A stretch of DNA of 64,000 nt from Manduca sexta (GCF_014839805.1 NC_051131.1:8916913-8980912); one strand, 5' to 3'; shown: positions 10,991 to 24,829, counted from the stretch's first letter. Program-made: numbers and translations. The notes: generated from the sequence alone by a model not told the origin.

Positions 10991-13051
10991 AAAAAACAAT
11001 TTACTTTTTCTAATTTATACTGAGATTCTTAGGGTTATAAACTAAAGATAAACCTACCACATTCCCGCAACAAACAATCAAATAAATTTGATTGTAATAT
11101 ATCGATTACTAAATGAGTGTGTTGCTTATTCATATTAGTGAACCCCTGATCGAAATGGTCACAGGATATGATTCAGCAACGGTGGGTTTGTTTTACGCCA
11201 TCGTATGGATTTTCATACTTATACATGAATCATATTGTAATAAATGAAAGTTTATTGACACGTAACTTAATATTACCGTTCTAATAGCGTATCTTACAAT
11301 TATTTCATACTACGGGGACATTGAACTTTTTAAAGGTACGGTAGGTAGGTTAGTAAACAACGTGTCAAATATACAACTTTTTGCATGTATACTGAGTTTA
11401 ATTAATTATTAAATTGTTGCAAAAATAATATTTATGTTGTCATGTAGGTTTTTGTTATTTTTGAGCAAAAAAAATATGTTCGTGAGACAAAATACGTTTA
11501 TCGTGCTGCTGCGTGGATGCTGCGCCATGTCAGTTTAGTTAAACAAAAAATCGTAAACTGCTATGAGTACAAAACTGCTCACATATAATTATGTGGCAGG
11601 TATATTATTCAATATATACCGCTAACCAAACTAGCAACATTGTAAACAAATAGAGCGACCAACAAGGAAGTGCAAGCGAGTCAATTCAGGTAGTAGTTGA
11701 ACAATTGAGCTATTTCGAGCAGACAACTCTGCCCACGCTGGCAATTGGTGAACACGCGGCGAACCAGCCAGGTCGCTGAGTTCAGGGACAGTTGACACAA
11801 ATACGTTTTATGTTAATGAAAAAAAAATCAAATTAGCTTGTACGGACACGTGCGACACATCTCGTAGTCACATTATTATAATTAGTTCCCTATTCGATCC
11901 ACTCATGGCCGTTCTGTGATTTTTACTATTTATTTTGTAGTACCTAATGTGACGTCAGAGATAAATATGGCAAAACACGTCAACCAATATAAGTAATTTA
12001 TGATGTAAATTAATGAATATAATGGCCCTTAATTCAACCACGTAGAATATTTTAAGTCGCTATGGATTTATGGATGGAAGTTTTGAAATTCTTACTTTAA
12101 GGTATGTTTACAATTTATAAAAATACGACACATCGGAAACGCTTATTTTATCTTTATTGCTTAAACAACAACGTTTCTAATCTTAAAAGACGTAACAGGT
12201 ATAAAGTCAGATTGAAACACGTTTTATTAGTCATTCTGAGGATAATAAGTTATCTCACTATTATAACACTCAGGTATAATGTATATTCATATCGGGGTAT
12301 GAATATTTGGAGCAGTTATTCCGAAAATTAGCACGATCATTAAAAAAAAATACAATAATGTATTTATCATATATACATGGTAAAATATCGGTTATTTAGT
12401 TAGGTTATTTATGTCAAACATAAATGTATCTTTATGTTTACTACATGTAAACATAAAGATCAATGTATTCTATTACAAAACGAATGTTACCGGTAAACAT
12501 ATTCATCAAAGCGGGGAAAGTCAACAGCGTGATTTATTTATCTGAAAGTCAAGGCTAAACGAGTACACTCTCGTATGCTTGTACATAACAAATAACGGAA
12601 AGATAACTAATTGATATTTACCGCGCAAATATATGTTACTAAAGTAGGCGCCATGACATAATACATGTATGTTGAGTTGTGGTATTGGGTTTGCCGTGTG
12701 ATATCAGTAATATAAATTTAAATTGAAGCATATGTCGTTATTATTTATGGGTAGACAAGTCATTTACGAGCTTTTCCTTTTATATTGCAAATAATAAGAA
12801 TTTTCTTAGAGTAAGGTGTGTGGCGTAGATAAGTAGAGCGGTGATACTCCAGTTGGGAATGGTACGGTCTGCTCTGAAAAAAGTCTGTAGTTTGAAAACC
12901 TAAGACACGCGTCTTTGAAGTAACGTATGTATTGTTCTTTAACTATCGCTCGATTTAACGATAAAGGTTCCCAAGCTCATTAAGTAAAGATAAAAAAAGC
13001 AGTAAAGGTAAAAATCGTGAGAAACCTATATTCCAGAGAATTCTTTATTTA
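10991..13051. other. intergenic, contains one strong hairpin
   Basis: No gene was recognised. A GC-richer patch lies at about 11650-11790. A perfect 14-bp inverted repeat at 12428-12460 is listed separately. Confidence 0.4.
12428..12460. repeat. perfect 14-bp inverted repeat, 5-nt loop
   Basis: ATCTTTATGTTTAC (12428-12441) and its exact reverse complement (12447-12460) flank TACAT. No mobile-element termini or target duplication were seen nearby. The stem is too short for an ordinary animal pre-miRNA. Confidence 0.8.
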
Positions 13052-13145
13052 AAGTGGAGTCTGCCCAGGCGCACTAAGCCAGCGTGGTGAACTAAGGCTT
13101 AAACTATCCTAGAAGTAGAGGTGGTTCGTCGCGCCTCCGTCTCAA
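13052..13145 (+). mobile_element. tRNA-derived SINE (family A), degraded fragment
   Basis: The order GAGTCTGCCCA, GCACTAAGCCAGCGTGGTG, AACTAAGGCTTAA and AGAAGTAGAGGTGG matches the central part of family A. Head and tail are absent. Confidence 0.5.
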
Positions 13146-16100
13146 ATAGCGAAGGATTGTCACTCTTTAATCGATACTTTATACAGAGGCGAAGTCATTT
13201 AATTTATTTGACAATGCCCTTTAAAAAGAATACGGTTGTGGAATTATCGTAAACAAGAATTCGTTAAATTTAATTATTACGACATATATAAATTATCTTA
13301 TTAAGTTGGGAAGTTCGATACGGAAAATAATATTACAAATGGTAAGGAAAGATATCTTGTATTATTCGCTGTCATGAATATTTCCAAGTATTTGTATTGG
13401 AATCGTACCTAGAACTGTTTTGCCACAATGCACATAAAAATGCATGACATGTATGTATTTATAAATTATTCCAAGTTCCATAATAGTCTATAGTTTTAAT
13501 CACACGTTTTCTTTAGGTAAGATCATATTATTTCTTTTACTATACCAGGAAAAGGAATAAATTAGGAGTCCCTATATTAAACAATAATTTATAAAGCAGG
13601 CCGTAAATAACTGAACTACCTAAGTTATTCATAATTCTTTAAAGCTGAAAAGATGTTGAGTAATTGTATCAATTAGCCTAGTGACGTCACTGGAGTCGAC
13701 GTGTTGAGTGTTATTTAGTCCATGACACGCTACTTTTTAACACGACCTAATAGATCTATTGACGTATATTCTATAGACACGAAAGTCTATATAACTGAAT
13801 GGAAATCTGAACTAAAATGGTAATCAAAACGTCACTGTTTAAACCTATTTATTTAATTGAACAACTATACTTATTTGATTAATATTTTTTATTCACATCC
13901 AGGTTTACACTTAGACTCGAGTTCTTATATTATGAGCGTCACTCCGTACATAAACTGCACGTTGTCAATGTTGAAATCATAATAAAGTCAGGTGTACGGA
14001 TTGTAGTACAGTTGAGTCGAACACAATGAATGTTCGGAACGCCAGATATAGTACGTAGTACATATATCTCTATGAATAGATCGAAATGTCATGTATTTTT
14101 GCTACGAGTATAAAATACCCTATTCCGTGCAATTCTTCAGGTCATTGGCTCAAGACAACCTTAATAACTTATTATCAACCTCTTTATAAAATATTTTATT
14201 TAAGAAGCTAAACAAAGATTACATAACATAAAGCAAAGAAATACTAATTTTGTTTTAATTTAAATAATGTTACGTAAAAATGTTTCATTTTTACATTCAA
14301 AATATGCAAGGAATAAACAGGTGATGTAAATTGTAGCAAATCGTGAACTAAGTTCTTCAATTTTAATACTTTTATCCTTTTATGTACCTACGCGGTTACA
14401 CAGAAATGGCACATAATATACACCTGGCGCCGTAGCCAAGACGCCCTTCTGCAACCTTAACGTTAACGTTATTTTAACCTTAACGTTATTTATGGGAATG
14501 GCATATCCTAGCGATAGACTCATACTCAGTCGACCCCCGTGAAGGCTAAGCGATAGTGGCAAGTCACTTTCTACACGAAACCAAAAAGAAAATTACACTC
14601 CCACACATTTGTATTGTAATTTTTCAAATCCTTGTACAAGGAGCTTCGTCGTATGTTACGACTATGTCGCTCCATACGTCCAAATGCCAACAGATTCCCC
14701 CCTCATATTTTAAATTATTTATTACCAAAACTTTGCTACCTTTGATGCAGGAGACACACTAATATATTCCCCTATATTATAACCTAAAGTATGAAGTTAA
14801 CACCGCTTTTGTTTTCTTTTGACGCGAGAGAGAATCGCAAGAGAGGCATCTTGGCTATACGCATATTGCAATTATGTAGAGTCAATCGTCAATATTACAC
14901 TATATCACTGTCCATTAAATACGCAATATTATATAACTTAATTATAACATTTCGATACCATGTTTACTGTCTTATGTTGTCAGTTAAATACGTGATATCA
15001 CGTAATTAAAAACAGTATTCTTCAGTGTCAGTGGTGTGAATGATCGATTGTTTTTAAATAAAATCCGGCGAGATTGCATAGAGTAGGTTTGTATTTATCG
15101 GAAAATACGATATTAATAATTATCAATAATATATAATGAACAAAAAAATTGTTTTTCTATGCTGTTCATGGCCGGTTTTTGAACCCGGCAATTATGAAGT
15201 AAACAAAATCAATAAGACAAAACGGAAGGCATCTTGTTACGCAATTGTGCTTTGTTGAAGGTCAACGATATCGGCGTACTCGTAAGTTACTTGATATGCC
15301 ACTTCTGACTTATTACGTAGTTGTATGTCTAGATATTAGACATATTACTTTACACTTTATAATACCTATTGGTACTCTCTTACACTATTAGTAAAGTTTT
15401 GAATTAGACTTACAATAGTACTGAATTTGAATACGATTTTTAGTTGATGGCATTTATTATTTACATTAATAAATAACAAAATTACGTCTTTAAAGTTCTG
15501 GTGCGTAACGTACATACGTAAAATTAAAACCTTGTCAATGTATTGACAACTAGCGATAAATATGGCATCGCGGAGAATTATACCGGCTTTATACTTTGGC
15601 CCTATCCTTTTACTCCTTTAGGATTGAATTTTCATTCGGATGAACAGTATACATTAGATATATAAAAAAGAATCATCAAATTCAGTTCACCCAGTCAAAA
15701 GATCTGAGGTAATAAACATAAAAACAAATTGAGAATCTGCTCCTTTTTTGAAGTTGATTAAAAAGTGCTTACTATTATCACTGTAATTATAATCCACATA
15801 TAACATAATCCTCTTCTGGTGCACGGTTAATAAACAACAAATTGTTTACAATCGCTTTTACGAAAAACAAACAGACACAGTACGATAGATTATATTTTAA
15901 TCTAAGTTGTTAAACACTGAATATTATGTGTGATATATAACCGTATGACCCTACACTACCAGTTAATGTAAACAAAATAAAAATTTGCATTGTGTAAATT
16001 CACTTTGGCAAGGAAAAACATGGCCAATTCGCTCGAGCCAACCTTGGTGGTCTGCGCACCTTCGGCCGGGAACGGTTTGCGCAATACCGCGGGTCAAGGG

Positions 16101-16490
16101 TGGGAAGGCGCCGCACTCATTTTTGGCAATAAAATTTACCTACGCACACACAATACAAATTATAACTCTTCTTTTGAAATAGTATGGGAAACACGTGACG
16201 TCAGAGAACCGAGCGTAATGAATAACACGTATATAAAAACCAACTATGCAGACTGAAACGCTTTGTAATCAAAGTCAATCGCCTCTTGTTTTTGTCTGAT
16301 CAGGTTCTGAGAACATCCAGACATAATTCCGACGAATCGGCGAGTTGACACCTGTTTGCTAGTGGGTGGCGGTTCAGCGTATCGTAAATCACGTGTGTTT
16401 TTCATTAGAATTAATACCATAAAAGACTTAACTACCTAGGTATGTCGCATAATATATTCTGCAGACAATTTATTGATTCCGCCCCGAATA
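13146..16490. other. intergenic, with GC patches
   Basis: No recognised gene. At 14453-14492 a short motif is duplicated (CCTTAACGTTA, then CCTTAACGTTATT). A GC-rich patch at about 16010-16120 carries overlapping plus-strand frames of 65 and 88 codons with no known domain. The remainder is plain AT-rich DNA. Confidence 0.4.
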
Positions 16491-16621
16491 TAAGAATGTG
16501 CTCGCGCCAAACAGCTTTTTGTGGACTCACTCCGCGTGACCTTGACCTGTCTGATCAGCCAAACCTGTTGTGGCACTAAAAGTAAAAGCTTTCGCCACTC
16601 ACGTAACCACTACGGTGGACC

Positions 16622-16815
16622 ATAATATATAAAATACACCGTGATCGACTCACCCTTCGGTACAATTTTTGTTTAGTGTAAGCAGAAACAAGTTTATCCA
16701 AATTTCACTTCAGTTATGGTACTCACATTACCGGTCCAGTTTGTTTGGCTTTGCTTTGGCTCAGCTTGGATGTTTGAAGAAGTAAAGACGTATTTTCATG
16801 GGAATTAGAGTATGA
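16622..16815 (+). promoter_or_regulatory. possible TATA promoter with a 30-codon leader frame
   Basis: AATATATAAAATA at 16622-16634 resembles a TATA box. About 85 bases downstream an ATG at 16715 opens a 30-codon frame whose first 20 residues are hydrophobic (begins MVLTLPVQFVWLCF), like a short secretory leader. The flank at 16495-16620 is GC-richer than the surroundings. No downstream exon was recognised, and the MITE at 16874 interrupts the region. Evidence is positional only. Confidence 0.2.
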
Positions 16816-16873
16816 AATACTAACTTTATGGGCAGATGCATGGTAGTATTGGTACATAGATCTGAAGCCACAC

Positions 16874-17032
16874 CAGAGACAAAGGGTGAATTTTTCCGAA
16901 AAGGAACTGACACAACTTATAAGTACTAATAATGTGCATATGCGGTCTGGAATTCGTTCTAATGATGAGATTTTACATAAATTACGCAAGGGACGCCGGC
17001 AGGAATCGGGTTATATGCACCCTTCACCACCG
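16874..17032. mobile_element. hAT-like MITE (family E), diverged copy
   Basis: The termini CAGAGACAAAGGGTGAA and CCCTTCACCACCG correspond to the CAGTGGCGAAGGGT repeats of 7895-8071. The interior shares GCGGTCTG, the TGAGATTTTACATAA run and CGGCAGGAATCGGGTTATAT with 39633-39794. Flanks AGCCACAC and AGCTACTT agree at 5 of 8 positions. The 129-codon open frame crossing its right half is an accident of the repeat. Confidence 0.65.
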
Positions 17033-17696
17033 AGCTACTTGTACTATTACATTTGTATACAGTTGTTATTTTTAGTAGTAAATCTTGTAGCATACATTTT
17101 AACATCATGTAGATGTGGGCTGTACGTAAGGCTAACGATTTACATTGATTATAACCAGTTAAGAAATGAATATAAAATTATGATTAATGATATAAATGTA
17201 ATGGATGTGACATACAGCATTAAATTAACACGATATATAATTAATACGAAAGCAGGTTTTGCAAAATTTATTTAAAAATACAATCCTTTAAATTATATTT
17301 TTTGAACAATTTTACCCTACTCTATACCCAAATGGAATCAGATAATATACTACATAACTTCTTTATTATATTGAGAAACAAAGAAATGGAAGGCCGTAAC
17401 CAAGTGGAGACTTGACGTAGATCAATATTCTATATTACAGTATTTTACGTGGGCATTGAATTAAAATTATATTTATTAGCTATACAAAATATATGCCTAA
17501 TCGTTTGTACCTGGTGCTGTAGGAGAATGATGTCATCGTGAATAAGAGCTAACATTGCGTAATACACAAAACGACTCGGCAATGATGCAGGTATTTACAC
17601 TTACAATTATAAGTACCAAAATATCATTATGCATAAGAAAATTTATGACGATGTTTGGACATTTTTAATGTAAATACAATGTCTGATATTATGAAA
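17033..17696. other. intergenic, nothing recognised
   Basis: AT-rich DNA between a MITE and a SINE. No gene was seen. Confidence 0.4.
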
Positions 17697-17980
17697 GAAC
17701 GGACTGCCAAGACCAATATTCGCAGCTTCAACACCCAAGGGAACGTAGTACTTTCAACTATTCTAAAGCTATGTGTGTATACTTTGCGAATTATCGCTTG
17801 CTTTAATGGTGTAGAAAAACTTCGAGAAAACCTGCGTACCTAAGAATTTTGTGGGTATGTGAAGTCTGCCAATCCGCATTAGGCCAGCGCGGCTGACTAA
17901 GGCCTAATACCTGTCGATAACAGAGGAGACCCGTGCCCAGCAGTAGATCACTATATAATACAGGGCTGATATTATACTAT
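17697..17980 (+). mobile_element. tRNA-derived SINE (family A), long copy with damaged head
   Basis: On the plus strand it starts in the tRNA-like part (CGGACTGCCAAGACCAATAT), keeps a mutated B-box region (AGCTTCAACACCC), then the body ATTATCGCTTGCTTTAATGG and GAAAACCTGCGTACC. The 3' end reads GCCCAGCAGTAG ... TACAGGGCTGATATTA. The A box is lost. A 62-codon open frame across it is repeat-derived. Confidence 0.75.
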
Positions 17981-18637
17981 TAAATATAATTAAACGTAAT
18001 TTTGTGTTTACGAAGTGCGTCAGTATAAATAAATAATCTATGTAACCCCTGAACTGATTTGTATAGAATTAACTATACAACCGACGTCCTGTCATAACAC
18101 AAAGGGTACTCTTCTTATTCTTCCTTGAAATGTAGAGAATGAGACTTTGACATCGGGAAAAGCCTTGCACGCGGGTGGCGCCACGAGTGACATGTAGCAT
18201 AGATTTTTAACATGATTAGGTATCTATTAGAATTTCAAAACACAACAAAATAAATCCATATACAAGTGTCATTACCGGAAATAATATTGAACAAAATGTT
18301 ATTTTATTTTCATTTAGGATTCATATACGGTCATCCTATATAAATGTTTACGGTGACAGCAAGACGTTCCGCATTCATTACTTTAATTCAAACTTATTTT
18401 GGTCTTATCCGAATTACCTTAATGGGGGCGGAATATATTTATACTGTCAGTAAGTATGTTATATCTAGATGACATGACGAAATAATTAAAATAAATACCA
18501 TTATTACTTCTGTTAAATAACCTATTTCACAACCTAACCAATTTCATAATACGTTTCATTTACATGGTCGTACAATAACCTTTTAAACAGTTTTCGTATC
18601 TACATGTAGGTTTTCTACGTTCGTAGGAATTTATTCC

Positions 18638-18775
18638 ACAGAATTTCGAGGGTATGTTAGGTCTACCAACTGTTACTAATCTAGCGTGGTGGATTACCTC
18701 CAATCCTCTCACAAGTAGAGAAAGCCCGTGCCCAGCTGTGGGACAGTATATAATGCAGGGCTAGTATTATCCTTA
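18638..18775 (+). mobile_element. tRNA-derived SINE (family A), 3' fragment
   Basis: AGAATTTCGAGGGTATGTTA, CTAGCGTGGTGGATTACC, AGTAGAGAAAGCCCGTGCCC and GTGGGACAGTATATAATGC with an ATTAT tail match the family 3' half. It is moderately diverged. Confidence 0.7.
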
Positions 18776-21744
18776 TATTATAAGTATCATTAAAATACTA
18801 CAATTAATCACGATAAAGTGCTATGAGTTGTTTACTACAATCTAAAAATAAATATTATAAATACACAAAATAAATTAATTCATTTACCACGAAGAATAGT
18901 TGGAAAGGATAAAGTCTTCATTTTATCTTAAATTTCTTTGACTCCTCGGGGGAAAACAACAAGATATATGGTTCCTTTCAACCGCCGTTGGGTAAACAGT
19001 GTACGGGAACAAAATAAGCTATTTTATTTAAAACTTTGGAAATATTGTAGTGCAGTAAAATATTTAATATTCCTTGAACACATTAAATATTTTTTTTTTT
19101 TTATTCGAGTTCGAATGTTTGTAATTTGTAAACGTTACAGTTGTCATAAGGAGCATTGCGCCAGACAGCAAACTCATATAAGCGTGTTTACGAATATGCG
19201 TTCCGTTCGGAAGCTATAAATACAATAAGTAAGGAAAGTAAACCCATTCTGTAAACGTTCACAGGTAAGTAATTAAATTCAAAATGTGAATTTATATTTA
19301 AATTGTTTGTTACAATCGGTATGACTCATTTTATAATATTAAATTGTTTAAGGATGATGTTGAATTTTTTTATCAGAAAGCTTCCTGCTCTCATTGTCAA
19401 AGATACTGGGATGCAATGTATGACAATTTTTCGGCTCTGGGGACATGGCCAATGATTACTCAATCATTCAATTTAGTATTTTCTAGCTGTTTGCTCGCGT
19501 TATCGTCCACGTAAAAATCGAACCCGTATAAAAAATCTGATGAAAAATAATCATTATTTTCCATGGATGCAAAATATCGGAATTAAAAAAAACACAGACG
19601 TCACACATTTTCACTAACTTGTATTTATAATATTAATAAAATAAGAAGTAAGATCGAATGATTATGTGTAGTTTTTAGTTTTCTACATAAGTCGCCGGGC
19701 TCAAAATTTCATATCACCCATACAATTTTTTTCTTTGCAATTTTTTACACAAAAACTTTATTTCACAAGAAAAAAAATCTTGTAAAATTTTACGTGAATT
19801 GGCAGTTTGAAGTATTGGATTCGTTTGACTACTTTTGTGGTTGACTACATGAATAGCTACAGTAAAAAAAATATGTTAATGTTGGTTCCTGTAAATCCAT
19901 GCACTCCCGGTACATAACCATTTCAAATGCATTTACAATGTTGCAATCTTTTATAATATACGTTAAATATTGTTTGTTCGATGTTTAAAAATGTACCTAT
20001 TTAATGCAAATTTATAAATTAATTCATAGATAATTATTATTTAAAATTTGTACAACTTACAACATTTATTGATTATTTTTTCCATTTTGTGAAATTTTCC
20101 ATTCTCTATAATAAATCAAATACGTTGCCCACAATGTATTCCGCTTGAAAACGTTCGCATTGCTTCAAGGAATTCCTTTTTGGGTGATTATTTGCTTTAA
20201 CTGAATTCTAATACTCAAGAAGCGAGCAGCGGTCTAGACAATAAAAATTCTAATTAGTATTCAAGTGTGAAGTCTCACGCGATAAGACACGTGAGTAGTG
20301 TGTGTATATTTCCAGGTCCTTTTAAGTAAGCACATATCGTATTTTGCAGTAACTGGAAAAAACCTTAAGAAATCCATCACACGACGTTTCGTCGGCGTCG
20401 TCTTGCATTATGCTTTTTTTTCGACTAGTAAAACCGGTCGTGCATAATTGAATTCTTAAACTTTTTGAATTTATTGATTCATGACTACTTCATAAAATAT
20501 GCCAGTATCAAAATGTGCCGGTTGATAAAAATAATAAAAGAGTATTAAATAATATTAAAATATTTAATAAATATTCATTTTTGTCTGCTCTGTTAGCGCA
20601 CCTTTAACCCATTAAATGCAAAAACCCATTAAATATACCCTAAATTATTCTAAGTTTTTACTTGTCAAAGGAAGTGATAAAAAAATCGGTTCAGCTGTAT
20701 AGAAAATTGTGCTGGACAAATAGCAAAAAATATTAAATTAAAAACGCAGCTTTTAAGTTTTTGCCTTTATTTCGAAAGCACTTCGATTCATTTTATTTTA
20801 ATAGTCTCTTTACTTAAAGGTACTTTTATACTTAATACACACTTTATCTGTCCAATTAAAATTCATCTTTGAGTTCTTATATATAAAAATGTAATCATAT
20901 TATGTATAAAATATTCGTTTCTGTTTTCGTAATATCCTTATAGTTTTTAGCCACGGCCGCGGGGTTTTCCCTTGGCACGGCTAGGCCTACAAGGTATTGA
21001 GACCCGGCATCTCTTCTAAGATTATCCAGAGACCAGAGGTTATCCATTCACTGATAAATATCTACGTCATGTTAGGTTAGTAGATAACTTTGATTCATTG
21101 CTGGGTGTTGGGTTACATCATCATAATATTGAATAAACAACAAACTACTATTATATGTAAGTACGTGTCAGCCGGCGCTTAGATTTATAATATTAGAACA
21201 TATTATACATAATAATGTGTATTATGTTTCTATAATGTAAACGCATTGATTCAACGAACGCAAACAACATTCATAACAGAGGAGTCACTTTTGTTTTCTT
21301 AAGGCCGAGGCTTACAAACTATGACGTCATAGCATAGCATTTCTTTATTCAACATTTTGTAAGTAGTTTTTGAATACCTATCATTGATAATTTTTTATGT
21401 TAATATTTTTCCTCTTTATTATTAAAAAATAGCAGCTTTTTAATTAATTATAGGCATGAAAACTCGGATATTTAGATATGTACATAATACTATTAGTCGC
21501 CTAGTAGTTGAAACAGCAATGCATTTTTTTTGTTTGAAAGGTATTAAGGGTCTTCTCCTCTTTACATGAACTTGAGTCATGTTTAATCTCACACTCCTCC
21601 GTGCGCGCAATGTGCTAAAAACATGTATAAAGATTTTTCTATACGTTAATATATTGATTATGTACAGCTTTTATTATGTTGTACAAATAGGTTATTATAT
21701 TTGAAAATATCTGCAATAGCATCGAAAATAAATAATACACGGGT
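18776..21744. other. intergenic, nothing recognised
   Basis: AT-rich. A small CG-rich inverted patch lies near 20375-20405 (ACGACGTTTCGTCGGCGTCG) and a GC-rich stretch at 20950-21060. No exon or RNA gene could be supported. Confidence 0.4.
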
Positions 21745-21950
21745 ATCCATCGATATTGCTTTAACGGTGAAGGAGAACATCGTGAGGAAACCTGCGTACC
21801 TGAGAAGTTCTCTATAGGAATTATGAGGGTGTGTGAAGTCTACCAATCTGGACTGGGCTAGCGTGGTGAACTAAGGCCCAATCCGTATCAGTAGTAGAGG
21901 AGGTCCGTGCCCAGCAGTGGGACGGTATATAATATAGAACTGATATCATT
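21745..21950 (+). mobile_element. tRNA-derived SINE (family A), lacks tRNA head
   Basis: Well-preserved body: TTGCTTTAACGGTGAAGGAG, GAAACCTGCGTACCTGAGAA, GTGTGTGAAGTCTACCAATC, and GCCCAGCAGTGGGACGGTAT before a short AT tail. It is one of the younger copies in the window. Confidence 0.75.
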
Positions 21951-23404
21951 ATTTATATATGCATCGATATACATATATGCGGTATGTGTATTGTACTATT
22001 CTATGATCATTCATAACGAAAGATAAGTGATCCTTGTGGAGGTTAGCTCTGCCTCGTTCGGTAATAGAGCCATTTAGGCGGGGGAAACAAAACGATGTGT
22101 CTTCCTTGCGTAATCAAATCATCAACGAGTGATTTGCAGTTTGCCGTTAGCAGAAAAACAAAAAGAAATTTGGGTGTACAAAATATTGCGTAATGAAATT
22201 AACACTTTTTTTCCGAAGCTTATTTAGTTTAGATATGTCTATCTATATTATAAATGGTTACCTAAGAAAAATTATACGAGAGTCTATTAGTTTTTTATAA
22301 ATCTCGTTTTTTTCTGTACTCCATAATATTATTATTGCTTGCGATTTATGAATGCTTTTTTTTTGAGATTTCGTGCATCATATTCGAGGCATTGGTTATA
22401 TCACAGGAATTGTTTATAAAAGTTAAGATTAAAGCGGTAGACACGTGTGATAATGATGAAAGATAAAAGTAAACTTCGGAACCCTGGAACTGAAAACTGA
22501 ATTAAACTTAGTTACGAAAGTCCTTCGATAATGTTAAAATCGTGATTTATTTCTCACAGGCGGATTGCCAAACCCATACTATATATTATAAATGTGAATT
22601 GGTATGTCTGTTATGTTTTCATCAGATATTTGTTTCATTTTTACTTCTAGGTTAAATAGGATGAAATTACCGTTGTAGCAGCTATGCTGAGTGTAGAAAT
22701 ATTTTATACCAATTAAGTAACATTGTATTTATTATTTAATTAAAAATTAAAAGGAGATCAATCCGGGATAAAACATACACCTTCGTGCCTTTTATCTCGA
22801 ATCTTTTTTCGATAAAAGTAAATCGATAAAATTATTATTTTATTTTTGGGTGAGTGCTGTAATATATTTGTAATATATTTTATTCATATGATAATGAGTG
22901 TAAATTACTTTTGAGGCGTAATTTCCTCCTCAAATTAAGTAGGGCTAATAATAATAAATAAATAATCATAAAATTTTACCAATATGCTAGTAGAATATGC
23001 TTGATCACACCTACTATGAAATTACATAGCGAAAATCAATCATTTATACTAATAACTAACGTTGCGGCGGTAGGCCTAAAGTTGGTGGCTTTTAAATACC
23101 AATAAATTGAAATGCTAATTTATTAGGAGCTTGTGGTATTTAAACTGCTATGCCATTTTTGCACGCAGCGGGGATTATCTTCGCTTTGGGGTCAACTAAT
23201 TGATTATCTCTGAATGCAAACATCACGGCACCCATGCAATAAACTGTACAGATACTTTTTCTAGTCGTGCAAAATTTTAAAGATATTAATGCACTACCAT
23301 TAAAGATTTAATTTCATGTAACATTTATAATTTAAGTATTGTTTATTAAAATGCTGTACACTGTCATAATTAATATTATTAAAAATAAGAGATCATATCG
23401 TTAC
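21951..23404. other. intergenic, nothing recognised
   Basis: AT-rich sequence. A short stretch at about 22575-22660 resembles the 5' flank commonly seen in RTE-like elements (TATAAATGTGAATTGGTATG) but is too degraded to call. Confidence 0.35.
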
Positions 23405-23660
23405 TGACTGCCTTGGTGGCGTAGTTGTACTGCATGCGCGGTACGACAGCGCTCTGAGGTCCTGGGTTCAAATCTCGGGTCGGGCAAAGTGATATTTGGG
23501 TTTTTCTGCTCAATATTAGCCCGGAGTCTGGAATTTGTGCCCGATATGGCGATAGGCTCGCCCCCTATCACGTTATGGGCACGGAACACACTTGGCAAAA
23601 TTGGGTGCCCAGGTTGCGCCTCTGCATAAATGCGTGCTGTTGTGTGTGTGTGTGTGTGTA
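23405..23660 (+). mobile_element. tRNA-derived SINE (family B), full-length with (TG)n tail
   Basis: The head is tRNA-like: an A-box region TGGCGTAGTTGTA near 23417 and B box GGTTCAAATC at 23465-23474. The body includes CTCAATATTAGCCCGGAGTC, GAATTTGTGCCCGATATGGC and GATAGGCTCGCC, and the end is a (TG) run at 23640-23659. A second, 5'-truncated copy lies inside an intron of the P450 gene at 33904-34060. Open frames on the minus strand across it are artefacts of the repeat. Confidence 0.8.
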
Positions 23661-24829
23661 TCTTTATAAAAATTATGCAACGCTCTGATAATATTTGTAT
23701 TGTATGTATTGTAAGAAACGAAAAATAAATTACGGAACCATGCATTTTCAACAAATAGTTTGATATCATTCATCGAACAAATTAGCGTCTGCTCTGATTA
23801 TACTCATGTTTCTTACACAGATTACCACGGCTCATGAACAAACATAATATTATGCGACATTCTCATGTCACGTGCGACATCACGTTCTATATTCTAATAA
23901 TATAAACATATGAAAACCCTGAATCGGGCCGGCAAGAGCATCTCTTTAATGATAAATATACGCCATTGACCCCATTGTTATATACAATGGCGTTCCAAGT
24001 GTTATCTAAATGTATTTGTAATCGGGATTGAAACACGAGTCTATCGACTGATTCGTATCACGAGATTTCTCTCCGGGCAATAATGTTCACGTTTTGGGAT
24101 TCAAATAAAATACAATACACAATCTAATAAAAGTCATATTATTTGTATTGTCTCTATAACATCACAGGACATTCTAATTGTTTGTTTTTCAATTTATGAT
24201 TCATAAAACCTTTTTCCATAAAATTCATTGAAATTAATTAAAATATAGTAATTTATCACCAATCTGCTCAATTTATATCTTATAAAGTATTATGACATGA
24301 AATTAAATAAAATATTTGAACGTGTAAAATGTTATACATTATTCACATTCCGTCAATATTAACTCTACCGCCAGTTCGGAAAGCAATTCTCACCAGAGAA
24401 AAACATGCGAGAAAATGGTGTTGGTCTTTTCAAAATTAGTTGAAAAGAGCAACACCACTTTTGTAACGTAATGTTATTATAATTATTAAAGAGTTAGTTA
24501 CAAAAAAGTCCTAATTAATGTACATAGATATAAATTGTGTTAGTGTCTCCTAGGGTCAGAACCCCATAACGCATAGACTCAAGATTTTTTTGAGGATCAC
24601 ATGAACATTTGAGTCGGTGCAGAGATATAACCCGTAGTCTATCGTTTCACGCCTGACTAAGTATCCGCTGCACCGCGGAGGCTATTGTTAGATTAACCCA
24701 GTAAGTAGCAAATTGTTCTACTACTGGACATGATTCTCGGTTTTAATTGAGCCAAGTCTACCACGCTAACATAATTAAAACTCTATGATTTTTTGATTGA
24801 ACCATTTCAGATTTAGCCATGATATCTAT
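23661..24829. other. intergenic, nothing recognised
   Basis: AT-rich. A GC-richer stretch at 24545-24690 looks faintly tRNA-like on the minus strand but has no acceptable A and B boxes. Confidence 0.35.

Noticed and set aside
16886..17275. 129-codon plus-strand open frame
   Set aside because: Its first part is the right half of a hAT-like MITE and the rest is AT-rich with no domain, so it is treated as chance.
20370..20410. CG-rich inverted motif ACGACG...CGTCGT
   Set aside because: Too short and imperfect to distinguish from chance; no associated feature.
23401..23773. Minus-strand open frames of 66 and 122 codons
   Set aside because: They lie across the tRNA-derived SINE and its (TG)n tail; the Thr-His repeats come from the microsatellite.
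24545..24690. Possible minus-strand tRNA-like SINE
   Set aside because: No acceptable A or B box, and no match to either SINE family in the window.
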